Assembly (NCBI GenBank): GCA_030265885.1
Contig: JAJDGX010000009.1
Span: 1-39,924, forward strand
DNA: 39,924 nt
Origin: Ruminococcaceae bacterium OttesenSCG-928-L11
Lineage (GTDB): Bacteria; Bacillota; Clostridia; Oscillospirales; Ruminococcaceae
Reading direction: 5' to 3'
Below are positions 32,478-39,924 of the stretch, piece by piece; the stretch's first letter is position 1, and each line of letters starts with the position of its first letter. A model generated the notes under the pieces. It was not told the origin of the DNA. It saw nothing but the letters and a program-made list of their open reading frames with translations, and searched no databases. Position numbers and translations under genes: made by a program.

Positions 32478-33824
32478 ATGGCACACAACGAAACCAAGTC
32501 CCAAACCGGAATGATGCGCGGCTTTGCGAAATATGTCAGCCTCAATGTACTAGGGATGATAGGGCTGTCCTGCTACATTCTGGCCGACACCTTCTATGTA
32601 TCAAAGGCGCTGGGGGCCGCCGGACTGGCCGCCCTGAACTTCTCCATCTCCCTGTACTGCATCCTCAGCGGGGCGGGGCTGATGCTGGGGATTGGCGGGG
32701 CCACCCGCTACGCCATCCTGCTGTCCCGGGGGGAGGAGGCCGCCGCCGGCCGAATCTTCAACGAAACCGTGCGGCTGGGGGTGCTGGCGGGACTGGCCTT
32801 TGCCGCCGTTGGCCTGCCGGGGGCGGAGCTGCTGGCCCAATGGCTGGGGGCGGATCCCGCCATTCTCCCATTGACCGCCACCTATCTGCGGACGATTTTC
32901 GGCTTTGCGCCCTTTTTCCTGCTGAACAATGTGATGATAGCCTTTGTGCGCAACGACGGGGCCCCCGGCCTTGCCATGGCCGCCATGCTGGTGGGGAGCG
33001 CCTCCAACATCGTGCTGGACTATGTATTCATGTTCCCCTTGGGCATGGGGATGTTTGGCGCGGCCTTTGCCACGTGTCTGGCGCCTGTCATCAGCCTGTG
33101 CCTGCTGGCGACCCGCTTTCGCCACCGGGACAACCGCCTGCGGCTCGCCAAATCCGGCCTGCGGCTACGCACGGCAAAGGACGTGCTGGGTCTGGGACTC
33201 TCCACCTTCATCACCGAGGCATCCTCCGGCGTGGTGCTGATTGTGTTCAACCTTGTCATCGTGGGGCTGGAGGGCAACACCGGCGTGGCCGCCTATGGGG
33301 TGGTGGCAAACCTGGCGCTGGTGGTCATCGCCATCTATACCGGTATGGCTCAGGGCATTCAGCCCCTTGTCAGCCGGGGGCACGGAAAGGGCGACACCGC
33401 CGCCGTGTGGAGAATCTTCCGGGCCGCTGCCCTGCTGGCGCTGGCGTTCACAGCGGTGATATACGGGGTGGCCATCCTGCTGCCCGACCCCATTGTGGCC
33501 GTGTTCAACAGCGAGGGCAGCGAGGCTCTGGCCCGGCTGGCCCGGGAGGGGCTGCGGCTCTACTTCGCAGGGTTCTTTTTTGCGGGCTTCAATGTTCTGG
33601 CCGCGTCGTTTCTCAGTTCCCGGGAGCAGCCGCAGCGGGCCTTTGTTATCTCCATCCTGCGGGGATTTGTGGCCATAGTGCCTCTGGTACTGGTATTGAG
33701 CCGCCTGCTGGGCATGAACGGCGCATGGCTCTCCTTTGGGGCGGCGGAGGTTGTCACGGCGGCCTACAGCGCCGCGACGGTGTTCCGTCTGCGGGCGGGG
33801 GAAAAGCAGCGAGCCGGGGCCTGA
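32478..33824 (+). CDS. MATE family efflux transporter (MepA-like)
   Basis: The 448-residue membrane protein has two MatE halves, with twelve hydrophobic segments such as YVSLNVLGMIGLSCYILADT at the start and GLSTFITEASSGVVLIVFN at the start of the second half. It is only distantly similar to the MATE protein encoded at 30434-31807, so this is not a recent duplication. The ATG has GGAGG 7 bases upstream, immediately after the oligo-T of the structured leader. Regulation by attenuation is therefore likely. Substrate unknown. Confidence 0.88.
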   Translation: MAHNETKSQTGMMRGFAKYVSLNVLGMIGLSCYILADTFYVSKALGAAGLAALNFSISLYCILSGAGLMLGIGGATRYAILLSRGEEAAAGRIFNETVRLGVLAGLAFAAVGLPGAELLAQWLGADPAILPLTATYLRTIFGFAPFFLLNNVMIAFVRNDGAPGLAMAAMLVGSASNIVLDYVFMFPLGMGMFGAAFATCLAPVISLCLLATRFRHRDNRLRLAKSGLRLRTAKDVLGLGLSTFITEASSGVVLIVFNLVIVGLEGNTGVAAYGVVANLALVVIAIYTGMAQGIQPLVSRGHGKGDTAAVWRIFRAAALLALAFTAVIYGVAILLPDPIVAVFNSEGSEALARLAREGLRLYFAGFFFAGFNVLAASFLSSREQPQRAFVISILRGFVAIVPLVLVLSRLLGMNGAWLSFGAAEVVTAAYSAATVFRLRAGEKQRAGA

Positions 33825-33855
33825 CATCCCACCCAAGATTCTCCCGCCGGCGTTG

Positions 33856-33884
33856 TTGCTTTTCGACACCATCCGAGGTATAAT
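33856..33884 (+). promoter_or_regulatory. Promoter of the miaB-mutSL group
   Basis: TTGCTT (33856-33861), 17-base spacer, perfect TATAAT (33879-33884). Confidence 0.65.
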
Positions 33885-33963
33885 AAATTGATCGGGTTGC
33901 GGCGGGCCGACAGGGAACGCGCCGGCCGGATTACGAAGCCGCATCGAGGAGTAGAGCGTCACA

Positions 33964-35364
33964 TTGATACAAAACAAAGACTGGACTGAAATGCAGGGCT
34001 ACATCGACTGGATCCGCCGCTACAACGAGGAGAAGCTTCTCAAAAGCGGCAGCCGGCCCACGGCCTTCACCCACCACTACGGATGCCAGCAAAACGTGTC
34101 CGACGGGGAACGGATCGACGGCATGCTCCGGGAGATGGGGTATGCATTCTGCGAAAGGCCGGATGAGGCCGACATTGTCATATACAACACCTGCGCTGTC
34201 CGCGAAAACGCCGAAGATCGAATCTTTGGCAACGTGGGCGCGCTCAAGCACGCCAAGCACCGCAATCCGGACATGGTCATCGGCCTGTGCGGGTGCATGG
34301 TGCAGCAGGAGCACATCGCGGAAAAATTCCGCGGAAGCTTCCCCTTTGTGGATGTGCTGTTCGGGCCCTCCGCCTTGCCGGAGTTTCCGGAAATCCTCTA
34401 CCGCAAGCTGAGCACCGGCAGCCGGGTGTTCGAAATTCTGGATGCCACCGGGGAAATCTCCGAGGATTTGCCTGTCCGCCGGGACGGCGACATCAAGGCG
34501 TGGATCCCCATCATGTACGGCTGCAACAACTTCTGCACCTACTGCGTGGTGCCCTATGTCCGGGGCCGGGAGCGAAGCCGGGATTACACCAGGGTTCTGG
34601 AGGAAGCCCAGGAGCTGGTGGCCGCCGGATACCGGGAGCTGACGCTGCTGGGCCAGAATGTCAACTCCTACCGCAGCGGCGACGTGGACTTTGTGGGGCT
34701 ACTGCGCATGGTCAACGACATCCCCGGCGAATTTCGCATCCGGTTTATGACCTCCCACCCCAAGGATTGCTCCCGGGAGTTGGTGGACTGCATCGCCGAA
34801 TGCGACAAAATCTGCAACCACATTCACCTGCCTGTCCAAAGCGGCTCCGACCGGATTTTGCATCAGATGAATCGGGGCTACACAACGGGGCAGTATAAGG
34901 ATATCATTGGGTACGCCAGGCAGCGCATCCCCGGCGTCACCTTCACCAGCGACATTATCGTGGGCTTCCCCGGCGAGACCCGGGACGACCTGGAGCAGAC
35001 CATCGCGCTGATCCGGGAAATGGACTACCAGTCCCTGTTTACCTTTATCTACTCCCGCAGGGTGGGAACCAAGGCCGCCGACATGGCGGATCCCATCCCC
35101 GAGCAGGAGAAGAGCGCCTGGTTCCGGGAGTTGCTGGAGGTGCAAAACGCCATCAGCAAGAAGCGGTACGAGGCCGCTGTGGGCACGACCGTACGGGTGC
35201 TGACAGAGGGCCCCGGCAAATCCGGAGACGGCTACATGATGGGGCGCACCGCCTCCAACATCATCGTGGAGTTTCCCGGCACGGCGGAGCTGCGGGGGCA
35301 GTTTGTGGACATTGCGGTCACAGACGCGCCGGGCTGGGCGCTGGCAGGGGAGATCCAAGCCTAA
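33964..35364 (+). CDS. miaB: tRNA 2-methylthio-N6-isopentenyladenosine synthase MiaB
   Basis: MiaB adds a methylthio group to i6A37 of tRNAs that read codons starting with U. The 466-residue product has the N-terminal cluster domain (HHYGCQQNVSD, YNTCAVREN, IGLCGCM), the radical SAM site CNNFCTYCVVPYVRGRERS, and a C-terminal TRAM domain. The likely start is TTG at 33964, with GAGGAG 12 bases upstream, a rather long spacing. The next in-frame ATG (33991) has no ribosome binding site. It heads miaB-ylbF-mutS-mutL, an order conserved in Bacillus. Confidence 0.93.
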   Translation: MIQNKDWTEMQGYIDWIRRYNEEKLLKSGSRPTAFTHHYGCQQNVSDGERIDGMLREMGYAFCERPDEADIVIYNTCAVRENAEDRIFGNVGALKHAKHRNPDMVIGLCGCMVQQEHIAEKFRGSFPFVDVLFGPSALPEFPEILYRKLSTGSRVFEILDATGEISEDLPVRRDGDIKAWIPIMYGCNNFCTYCVVPYVRGRERSRDYTRVLEEAQELVAAGYRELTLLGQNVNSYRSGDVDFVGLLRMVNDIPGEFRIRFMTSHPKDCSRELVDCIAECDKICNHIHLPVQSGSDRILHQMNRGYTTGQYKDIIGYARQRIPGVTFTSDIIVGFPGETRDDLEQTIALIREMDYQSLFTFIYSRRVGTKAADMADPIPEQEKSAWFRELLEVQNAISKKRYEAAVGTTVRVLTEGPGKSGDGYMMGRTASNIIVEFPGTAELRGQFVDIAVTDAPGWALAGEIQA

Positions 35365-35418
35365 TCGCCCACGCCATCATTTTGTATTTCTTTAATTTAT
35401 TATATCGGAGGAACAGCA

Positions 35419-35826
35419 ATGGACAACGTAATCAACGCGGCCAGAAGCCTCGGCAAAATCATCCAGCAGGACGACCGGTACACTCGGTATATGAAGGCCC
35501 AGGAGGCCAACGAGCAGGACAGCGCCCTGCAGCAGCTGATAGAGAAATTCCACGAAACCCGCATCGACCTCAACGCCGAAAGCGGCAAGCCGGAAAAGGA
35601 CATGGAGCGGGTCAAGGAGCTGGACGCCCAGGTGAAAAACCTGTACAAGGACATCTTCGCCAACCCCAATATGGTGGAACTGTCCGACGCCCGGAACGAC
35701 ATGGAATATCTGCTCAACTTTGTCAACCAGATTGTCACCGGCTCCTCCAACGGCCAGGATCCCGAGGCAATCCAGTACGCGGAATCCTGCGGCGGCTCCT
35801 GCTCCAGCTGTTCCGGCTGCAATTGA
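35419..35826 (+). CDS. YlbF/YmcA family protein with Cys-rich tail
   Basis: The 135-residue helical protein matches the YlbF/YmcA (RicF/RicA) family. In Bacillus these proteins form a complex with YaaT (RicT) that binds iron-sulfur clusters and guides RNase Y-dependent mRNA processing. The last residues, SCGGSCSSCSGC, hold four cysteines likely to bind a cluster. GGAGG lies 7 bases before the ATG. In Bacillus subtilis ymcA lies between miaB and cotE-mutS-mutL; here the same place is occupied and cotE is missing. By position this would be the RicA equivalent, but YlbF-type naming is equally possible. Confidence 0.8.
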   Translation: MDNVINAARSLGKIIQQDDRYTRYMKAQEANEQDSALQQLIEKFHETRIDLNAESGKPEKDMERVKELDAQVKNLYKDIFANPNMVELSDARNDMEYLLNFVNQIVTGSSNGQDPEAIQYAESCGGSCSSCSGCN

Positions 35827-35840
35827 CAGAATGAACCTCA

Positions 35841-35883
35841 TGAAACGACGGCCGGTGTGGACATATCCGCACCGACCGTTTCA
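35841..35883 (+). other. Long hairpin between the ylbF-like gene and mutS
   Basis: TGAAACG (35841-35847) and CGGTGTGGA pair with TCCGCACCG and CGTTTCA (ending 35883), with an internal loop. No T-run follows. It could act as an RNA processing or stability element between the two genes. Confidence 0.45.
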
Positions 35884-35982
35884 CTTGGCGGCAGACTGCC
35901 ATTCTTTGCTGAAAACAGACAAAGCCTGGCACAAAACATCCGCCGCATCTACTTGACGAATAGCGGGCAGGAAGGGCAGAGT

Positions 35983-38604
35983 ATGCAAAACAGGGACGGG
36001 CTTACGCCCATGATGCAGCAATATTTCAAAATCAAAGACCAGCACCGGGATCACATTGTGTTTTACCGGCTGGGCGATTTTTACGAGATGTTTTTCGAGG
36101 ACGCGGTGCTGGCCTCCAAGGAACTGGAGCTGGTGCTGACCGGCCGGGACTGCGGGCTGGAGGAGCGGGCCCCCATGTGCGGAATCCCCCACCACAGCAG
36201 CGAAACCTACATCGCCCGCCTCATCAAAAAGGGGTACAAGGTGGCCATCTGTGAGCAGATGGAGGATCCCGCCGTGGCCAAGGGCGTGGTCTCCCGGGAG
36301 GTCATTCGGGTCGTCACACCGGGCACCCTTATGGAAAACAACCTGCTGGAGGAGGACGCCAACAACTACCTGTGCGCCATCTGCCTGGAGCCGGAGGTGG
36401 GCTGCGGCATGGTCTTTGCCGACATCTCCACCGGCGAAATGAACCTGATGGAACTGGACACCGACTCCGACACCGCCATCATCAACGAGCTGTCCCGGTA
36501 TATGCCAAAGGAAGTCATTTTCAGTTCGGCCTTTCTCTCCAAGACCGCCGTGGCCAAATACATGCGGGAGAAGCTGTTCTGCACCGCCGACCTGGTGGAC
36601 GACGCCGGCTTTGCCCCGGAGACCGCCGCCCAGCGGGTGGAAAGCCACTTCGGCAAATCCCTGGAGGATTTGGGCATGGCGGGCAAGCCCCTCTCCGTCG
36701 GCGCGGCGGGGGCCCTGCTGACGTATCTGTACGGCACCCAAAAAACAGGGGTGGAGCGGCTCATCGGCGTCAACGTGGTGGAGGAAAGCCGCTTTATGAC
36801 GCTGGACAGCAGCGCCCGGGCCAATCTGGAGCTGCTCCAGACTCTCCACGCCAAGGAAAAGCGGGGCAGCCTGCTGTGGGTGCTGGACAAAACCAAAACC
36901 CCCATGGGCAAGCGGCTCATCAAAAGCTATATCAGCCAGCCTCTGCTGAATCCGCTGGAAATTGAAAAGCGACTCAACGCGGTGGAGGAGTTGTTTGGCA
37001 ACGAGATGCTGCTGGGGGATGTAACCGATCTGCTGGGCGGCATCTTCGACATCGAGCGCATGACCACCCGGATTGTCTACGGCAGCGCCAGCCCCCGGGA
37101 ATACAAAACCCTGGAGCAGACCATCTGCCGGTTCCCGACGCTGAAGGCGGTGCTGGCCCCGGCCAAGTCCCAGTATCTGGCCGGGATTTGCGGCGATATC
37201 GACGAACTGGGCGACGTCAAGGCTCTGCTGGAAACCGCCTTGGAGGACGAGCCTCCGGTGGGCCTCAAGGACGGCGGCGTCATCCGCAAAGGCTACAACG
37301 TCGAGCTGGACGAGCTGCGGGAGATTATGGCCAACGCCAAAGGCTTCCTGACCGCTCTGGAAAACCGGGAGCGGGAGGAAACCGGCATCAAGAACCTGAA
37401 AATCAAGTTCAACAAGGTGTTCGGCTATTTCCTCGAGGTGACCAACTCCTACAAGGATCTCGTCCCCCAGCGATACATACGCAAGCAGACCCTGGCCGGC
37501 GCGGAGCGCTTTTTCACCCCGGAGCTCAAGGAGCTGGAGGAGAAGGTGCTGACCGCCAGCGAAAAGGCCATCGCCATTGAGAGCAGGCTGTTTGAGGAAG
37601 TGCGGGTGCAGGTGGCGTGCCAGCTGCACCGGATCCAATGCACCGCCACCGCCATAGCCCGGCTGGATGTGTTCGGCTCCTTCGCCCGGGTTTCTCTGGA
37701 CAACCGGTATGTCCGCCCTGCCATCAACATGGGGGACGCCATCTCCATTTCCGACGGACGCCACCCGGTGGTGGAGCAAATGCTGGACGGCGTGCCCTTT
37801 GTGCCCAACGACACGGCACTGGACTGCGGAAGCAGCCAGATTGCCATCATCACCGGCCCCAATATGGCGGGTAAATCCACCTATATGCGGCAGGTGGCGC
37901 TGATTGTGCTGATGGCGCAAATCGGCTGCTTTGTCCCCGCCGGCGCCGCCACCATCGGCGTGGTGGACGGCATCTACACCCGCATCGGCGCGTCCGACGA
38001 CCTGACCGCCGGCCAGTCCACCTTTATGGTGGAGATGTGCGAGGTAGCCGAGATTCTCCGCTCCGCCACCTCCAAAAGCCTGCTGATCCTGGACGAAATC
38101 GGCCGGGGCACTTCCACCTACGACGGCATGAGCATCGCCCGGGCCGTCATCGAATACATCGCCGAGCCCAAGCGCCTGGGGGCCAAAACCCTTTTCGCCA
38201 CCCACTACCACGAGTTGACCGAGATGGAAAACGACATCTCCAACCTGAAAAACTACAATGTGGCGGTGAAAAAGCGGGGCGAGGACATCACCTTCCTGCG
38301 GAAAATCATCCGGGGCGGGGCCGACGACAGCTACGGCATCGAGGTGTCCAAGCTGGCGGGAATCCCCCAGTGGATCATCCGTCGGGCCTACAAGGTGCTG
38401 GAGGATTTGGAATCCGCCCAGCCGGTGCGGGAGGCCCGCATCAGTTCCCGGCGGCAGGAGGACGACGGCGCCGACATCCAAATCGCCCTCACCCCCAAAA
38501 AGACGGAGATCGAGTCGATTCTGGAACAAACCGACCTCAACACCGTCACCCCCATCGAGGCGCTGACGATTTTGTATACCTTAAGGGAAAAGCTGGGCCG
38601 ATGA
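35983..38604 (+). CDS. mutS: DNA mismatch repair ATPase MutS
   Basis: MutS finds mismatches and small loops. The 873-residue protein has the mismatch-reading FYE motif (RLGDFYEMFFED), the core and clamp domains, the Walker A GPNMAGKSTYMRQ, the DEIGRGTSTYDG motif, and FATHYHELTE near the C-terminal dimer region. The ATG at 35983 follows GGAAGG by about 7 bases; the open frame reaches back to 35857 through the hairpin. It is followed 41 bases later by mutL. Confidence 0.96.
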   Translation: MQNRDGLTPMMQQYFKIKDQHRDHIVFYRLGDFYEMFFEDAVLASKELELVLTGRDCGLEERAPMCGIPHHSSETYIARLIKKGYKVAICEQMEDPAVAKGVVSREVIRVVTPGTLMENNLLEEDANNYLCAICLEPEVGCGMVFADISTGEMNLMELDTDSDTAIINELSRYMPKEVIFSSAFLSKTAVAKYMREKLFCTADLVDDAGFAPETAAQRVESHFGKSLEDLGMAGKPLSVGAAGALLTYLYGTQKTGVERLIGVNVVEESRFMTLDSSARANLELLQTLHAKEKRGSLLWVLDKTKTPMGKRLIKSYISQPLLNPLEIEKRLNAVEELFGNEMLLGDVTDLLGGIFDIERMTTRIVYGSASPREYKTLEQTICRFPTLKAVLAPAKSQYLAGICGDIDELGDVKALLETALEDEPPVGLKDGGVIRKGYNVELDELREIMANAKGFLTALENREREETGIKNLKIKFNKVFGYFLEVTNSYKDLVPQRYIRKQTLAGAERFFTPELKELEEKVLTASEKAIAIESRLFEEVRVQVACQLHRIQCTATAIARLDVFGSFARVSLDNRYVRPAINMGDAISISDGRHPVVEQMLDGVPFVPNDTALDCGSSQIAIITGPNMAGKSTYMRQVALIVLMAQIGCFVPAGAATIGVVDGIYTRIGASDDLTAGQSTFMVEMCEVAEILRSATSKSLLILDEIGRGTSTYDGMSIARAVIEYIAEPKRLGAKTLFATHYHELTEMENDISNLKNYNVAVKKRGEDITFLRKIIRGGADDSYGIEVSKLAGIPQWIIRRAYKVLEDLESAQPVREARISSRRQEDDGADIQIALTPKKTEIESILEQTDLNTVTPIEALTILYTLREKLGR

Positions 38605-38645
38605 CAAATGCCCGGCAGCTGGGATAACCGGAGAAAGGGGTCGCA

Positions 38646-39924
38646 ATGGCCAAGATCAATGTGCTGGACAAAGCGGTCGCCGAGTTGATCGCGGCGGGGG
38701 AGGTGGTGGAACGCCCCGCCTCCATCGTCAAGGAACTGCTGGAAAACTCCATCGACGCGGGGGCGACCTCTGTGACGGTGGAAATCAAAGGCGGCGGCGT
38801 ACAGCTTATCCGGGTGACGGACAACGGCGGCGGCATCGAGCGGGACGACCTCCCCCGGGCCTTTCTGCGCCACGCCACCAGCAAGGTGCGAAAGGCCGAC
38901 GATTTGGACTCCATCCTGACCCTGGGCTTCCGGGGCGAGGCGCTGGCCTCCATCGCCGCCATGGCCAGGGTGGAGCTGACCACCCGCACCCCCGAGGACG
39001 ACGAGGGCACCACCTATCAAATCGAGGGCGGCGAATTTGTGGATACCTTTCCCGCCGGATGCCCCTCCGGCACCACTATCATCGTCCGGGACGTGTTCTA
39101 CAACACCCCCGCCCGCATGAAATTCCTGAAAAAGGATGTGGGGGAGGGCAACGCCGTCGCCCAGGTGGTGGACAAATGCGCCCTGTCCCACCCGGAGGTG
39201 GCCTTCCGCTTCATCCGGGACGGTCAGGACAAGCTGCGCACATCGGGCAACGGGGATCTGGCGGCTGTCATCCGGGCCATCTACGGCGCGGACGCGGCCT
39301 CCCAGCTGCTGCCGGTGGATTACCTCATGAACGGCGCCATCCGCGTGACAGGCTATGTTTGTCGCCCCCAGGGCGCAAAGCCAAGCCGCGCCTACCAGAA
39401 CTTTTTCATCAACGGCCGCTATGTCCGCAGTCGCACCTGCATGGCCGCCCTGGAGGAAGCCTTCAAGGGCAAGCTGATGGGCGGCAAGCACCCCCTGTGC
39501 GTCCTGAATTTACAGGTGATGGCCCAGTCGGTGGATGTCAACGTCCACCCCGCCAAAATCGAGGTGCGCTTTGCGGATGAAAAGCCGGTGTTCAGCGCCG
39601 TGTTCTACGCCGTGAAAAGCGCCCTCTCCACCACGGAAATCCCCCTCACCGCCCAGCAGGAGGCCCCTTCCCGCCGCAGCGAGGTCACACCGCTGACCAT
39701 CCACCTCCCCCAGCAGGAGTACAAGCAGGAGCGGCTGACAGTGCAGGAATTCCGCCAAATGTTCGACCGGGAGCAGACCCAAAAGGCGGCAGCTGAGCAA
39801 CAGCAGCGGGGGAGCAAGCCCTCCAAGGGCTTCCACAAGCCGATGGAGCTGGGGGCGAGTTCCATCGATATTTATGTGGAGGACGAGCCTGCCAAGACGG
39901 AGCCGGTGTGGCAGTCCGCCCCGG
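38646..39924 (+). CDS. mutL: DNA mismatch repair protein MutL (3' end cut by window)
   Basis: MutL couples mismatch recognition to strand repair. The first 426 codons are present and show the GHKL ATPase motifs KELLENSIDAGATS, TDNGGGIERDD, HATSKV and LGFRGEALASIA, then GTTIIVRDVFYNTPARMKF and the start of a Gln-rich linker. The endonuclease-type C-terminal domain lies beyond the right edge. The ATG at 38646 follows AAGGGG by 5 bases. Confidence 0.95.
   Translation, partial: MAKINVLDKAVAELIAAGEVVERPASIVKELLENSIDAGATSVTVEIKGGGVQLIRVTDNGGGIERDDLPRAFLRHATSKVRKADDLDSILTLGFRGEALASIAAMARVELTTRTPEDDEGTTYQIEGGEFVDTFPAGCPSGTTIIVRDVFYNTPARMKFLKKDVGEGNAVAQVVDKCALSHPEVAFRFIRDGQDKLRTSGNGDLAAVIRAIYGADAASQLLPVDYLMNGAIRVTGYVCRPQGAKPSRAYQNFFINGRYVRSRTCMAALEEAFKGKLMGGKHPLCVLNLQVMAQSVDVNVHPAKIEVRFADEKPVFSAVFYAVKSALSTTEIPLTAQQEAPSRRSEVTPLTIHLPQQEYKQERLTVQEFRQMFDREQTQKAAAEQQQRGSKPSKGFHKPMELGASSIDIYVEDEPAKTEPVWQSAP

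Noticed and set aside
30434-33824. The two MATE genes as a recent duplication
   Set aside because: Their proteins are clearly different in sequence and lie on opposite strands with unrelated control regions.
35881-38529. Long minus-strand open frame opposite mutS
   Set aside because: It mirrors mutS codon usage, is rich in His/Gly/Gln typical of antisense translation, and has no ribosome binding site or known motif.

Overview
This window looks like chromosome from a GC-rich, anaerobic, spore-forming member of the Firmicutes (class Clostridia, most like the Oscillospiraceae). The reasons are the sporulation pair spoIVB-spo0A, AddA/AddB instead of RecBCD, a T-box riboswitch, ferredoxin-linked 2-oxoacid oxidoreductase genes, an anaerobic sulfatase maturase, strong AGGAGG ribosome binding sites with many TTG/GTG starts, and the order miaB-ylbF-mutS-mutL shared with Bacillus. 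No rRNA, tRNA, CRISPR array, transposase or prophage gene was seen. Both ends cut a gene: YibE/F at the left, mutL at the right.

Layout. 1-2.5 kb: YibE/F membrane protein and a class B sortase, both minus strand. 2.6-4.8 kb: a T-box leader whose specifier codon reads as CUC (leucine), followed by an AMP-forming acyl-CoA synthetase. 4.9-8.6 kb: a membrane diguanylate cyclase facing spo0A, with spoIVB upstream of spo0A. 8.8-9.3 kb: a small SLOG-fold protein. 9.4-14.1 kb: a probable operon with a divergent acetate-kinase-family enzyme, a P-loop ATPase and a four-subunit (delta-alpha-beta-gamma) 2-oxoacid:ferredoxin oxidoreductase of VOR/KOR type. 14.2-22.1 kb: a lipoprotein, a MITE-like repeat, then addB and addA. 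22.1-28.3 kb: a ClpE-like unfoldase and carB, each with its own promoter and long leader. 28.3-29.1 kb: hairpin repeats and an AT-rich DMP19/DUF4375-like gene. 29.2-33.8 kb: anSME, two MATE transporters and a small membrane protein; the second MATE gene has a structured, attenuator-like leader. 33.8 kb to the end: miaB, a YlbF/YmcA-family gene, mutS and mutL.

How the genes may work together. The most coherent new idea links the leucine T-box, the acyl-CoA synthetase and the VOR-type oxidoreductase. Under leucine starvation the ligase would be induced and could activate a branched short-chain acid such as isovalerate. A ferredoxin-dependent oxidoreductase running in the reductive direction could then carboxylate isovaleryl-CoA to the leucine 2-oxoacid. 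Reductive carboxylation of branched volatile fatty acids to amino acids is known in rumen and gut anaerobes. Its control by a T-box on the ligase is my inference from this sequence. The divergent kinase next to the oxidoreductase could instead serve the opposite, ATP-yielding direction.

Other points worth a look are a Spo0A receiver domain with a degraded acidic pocket, the attenuator-like leader of the second MATE gene, a 162-bp element with perfect 17-bp inverted ends, and the structured carB leader. All readings are by eye from the sequence; no search, folding or alignment program was run.
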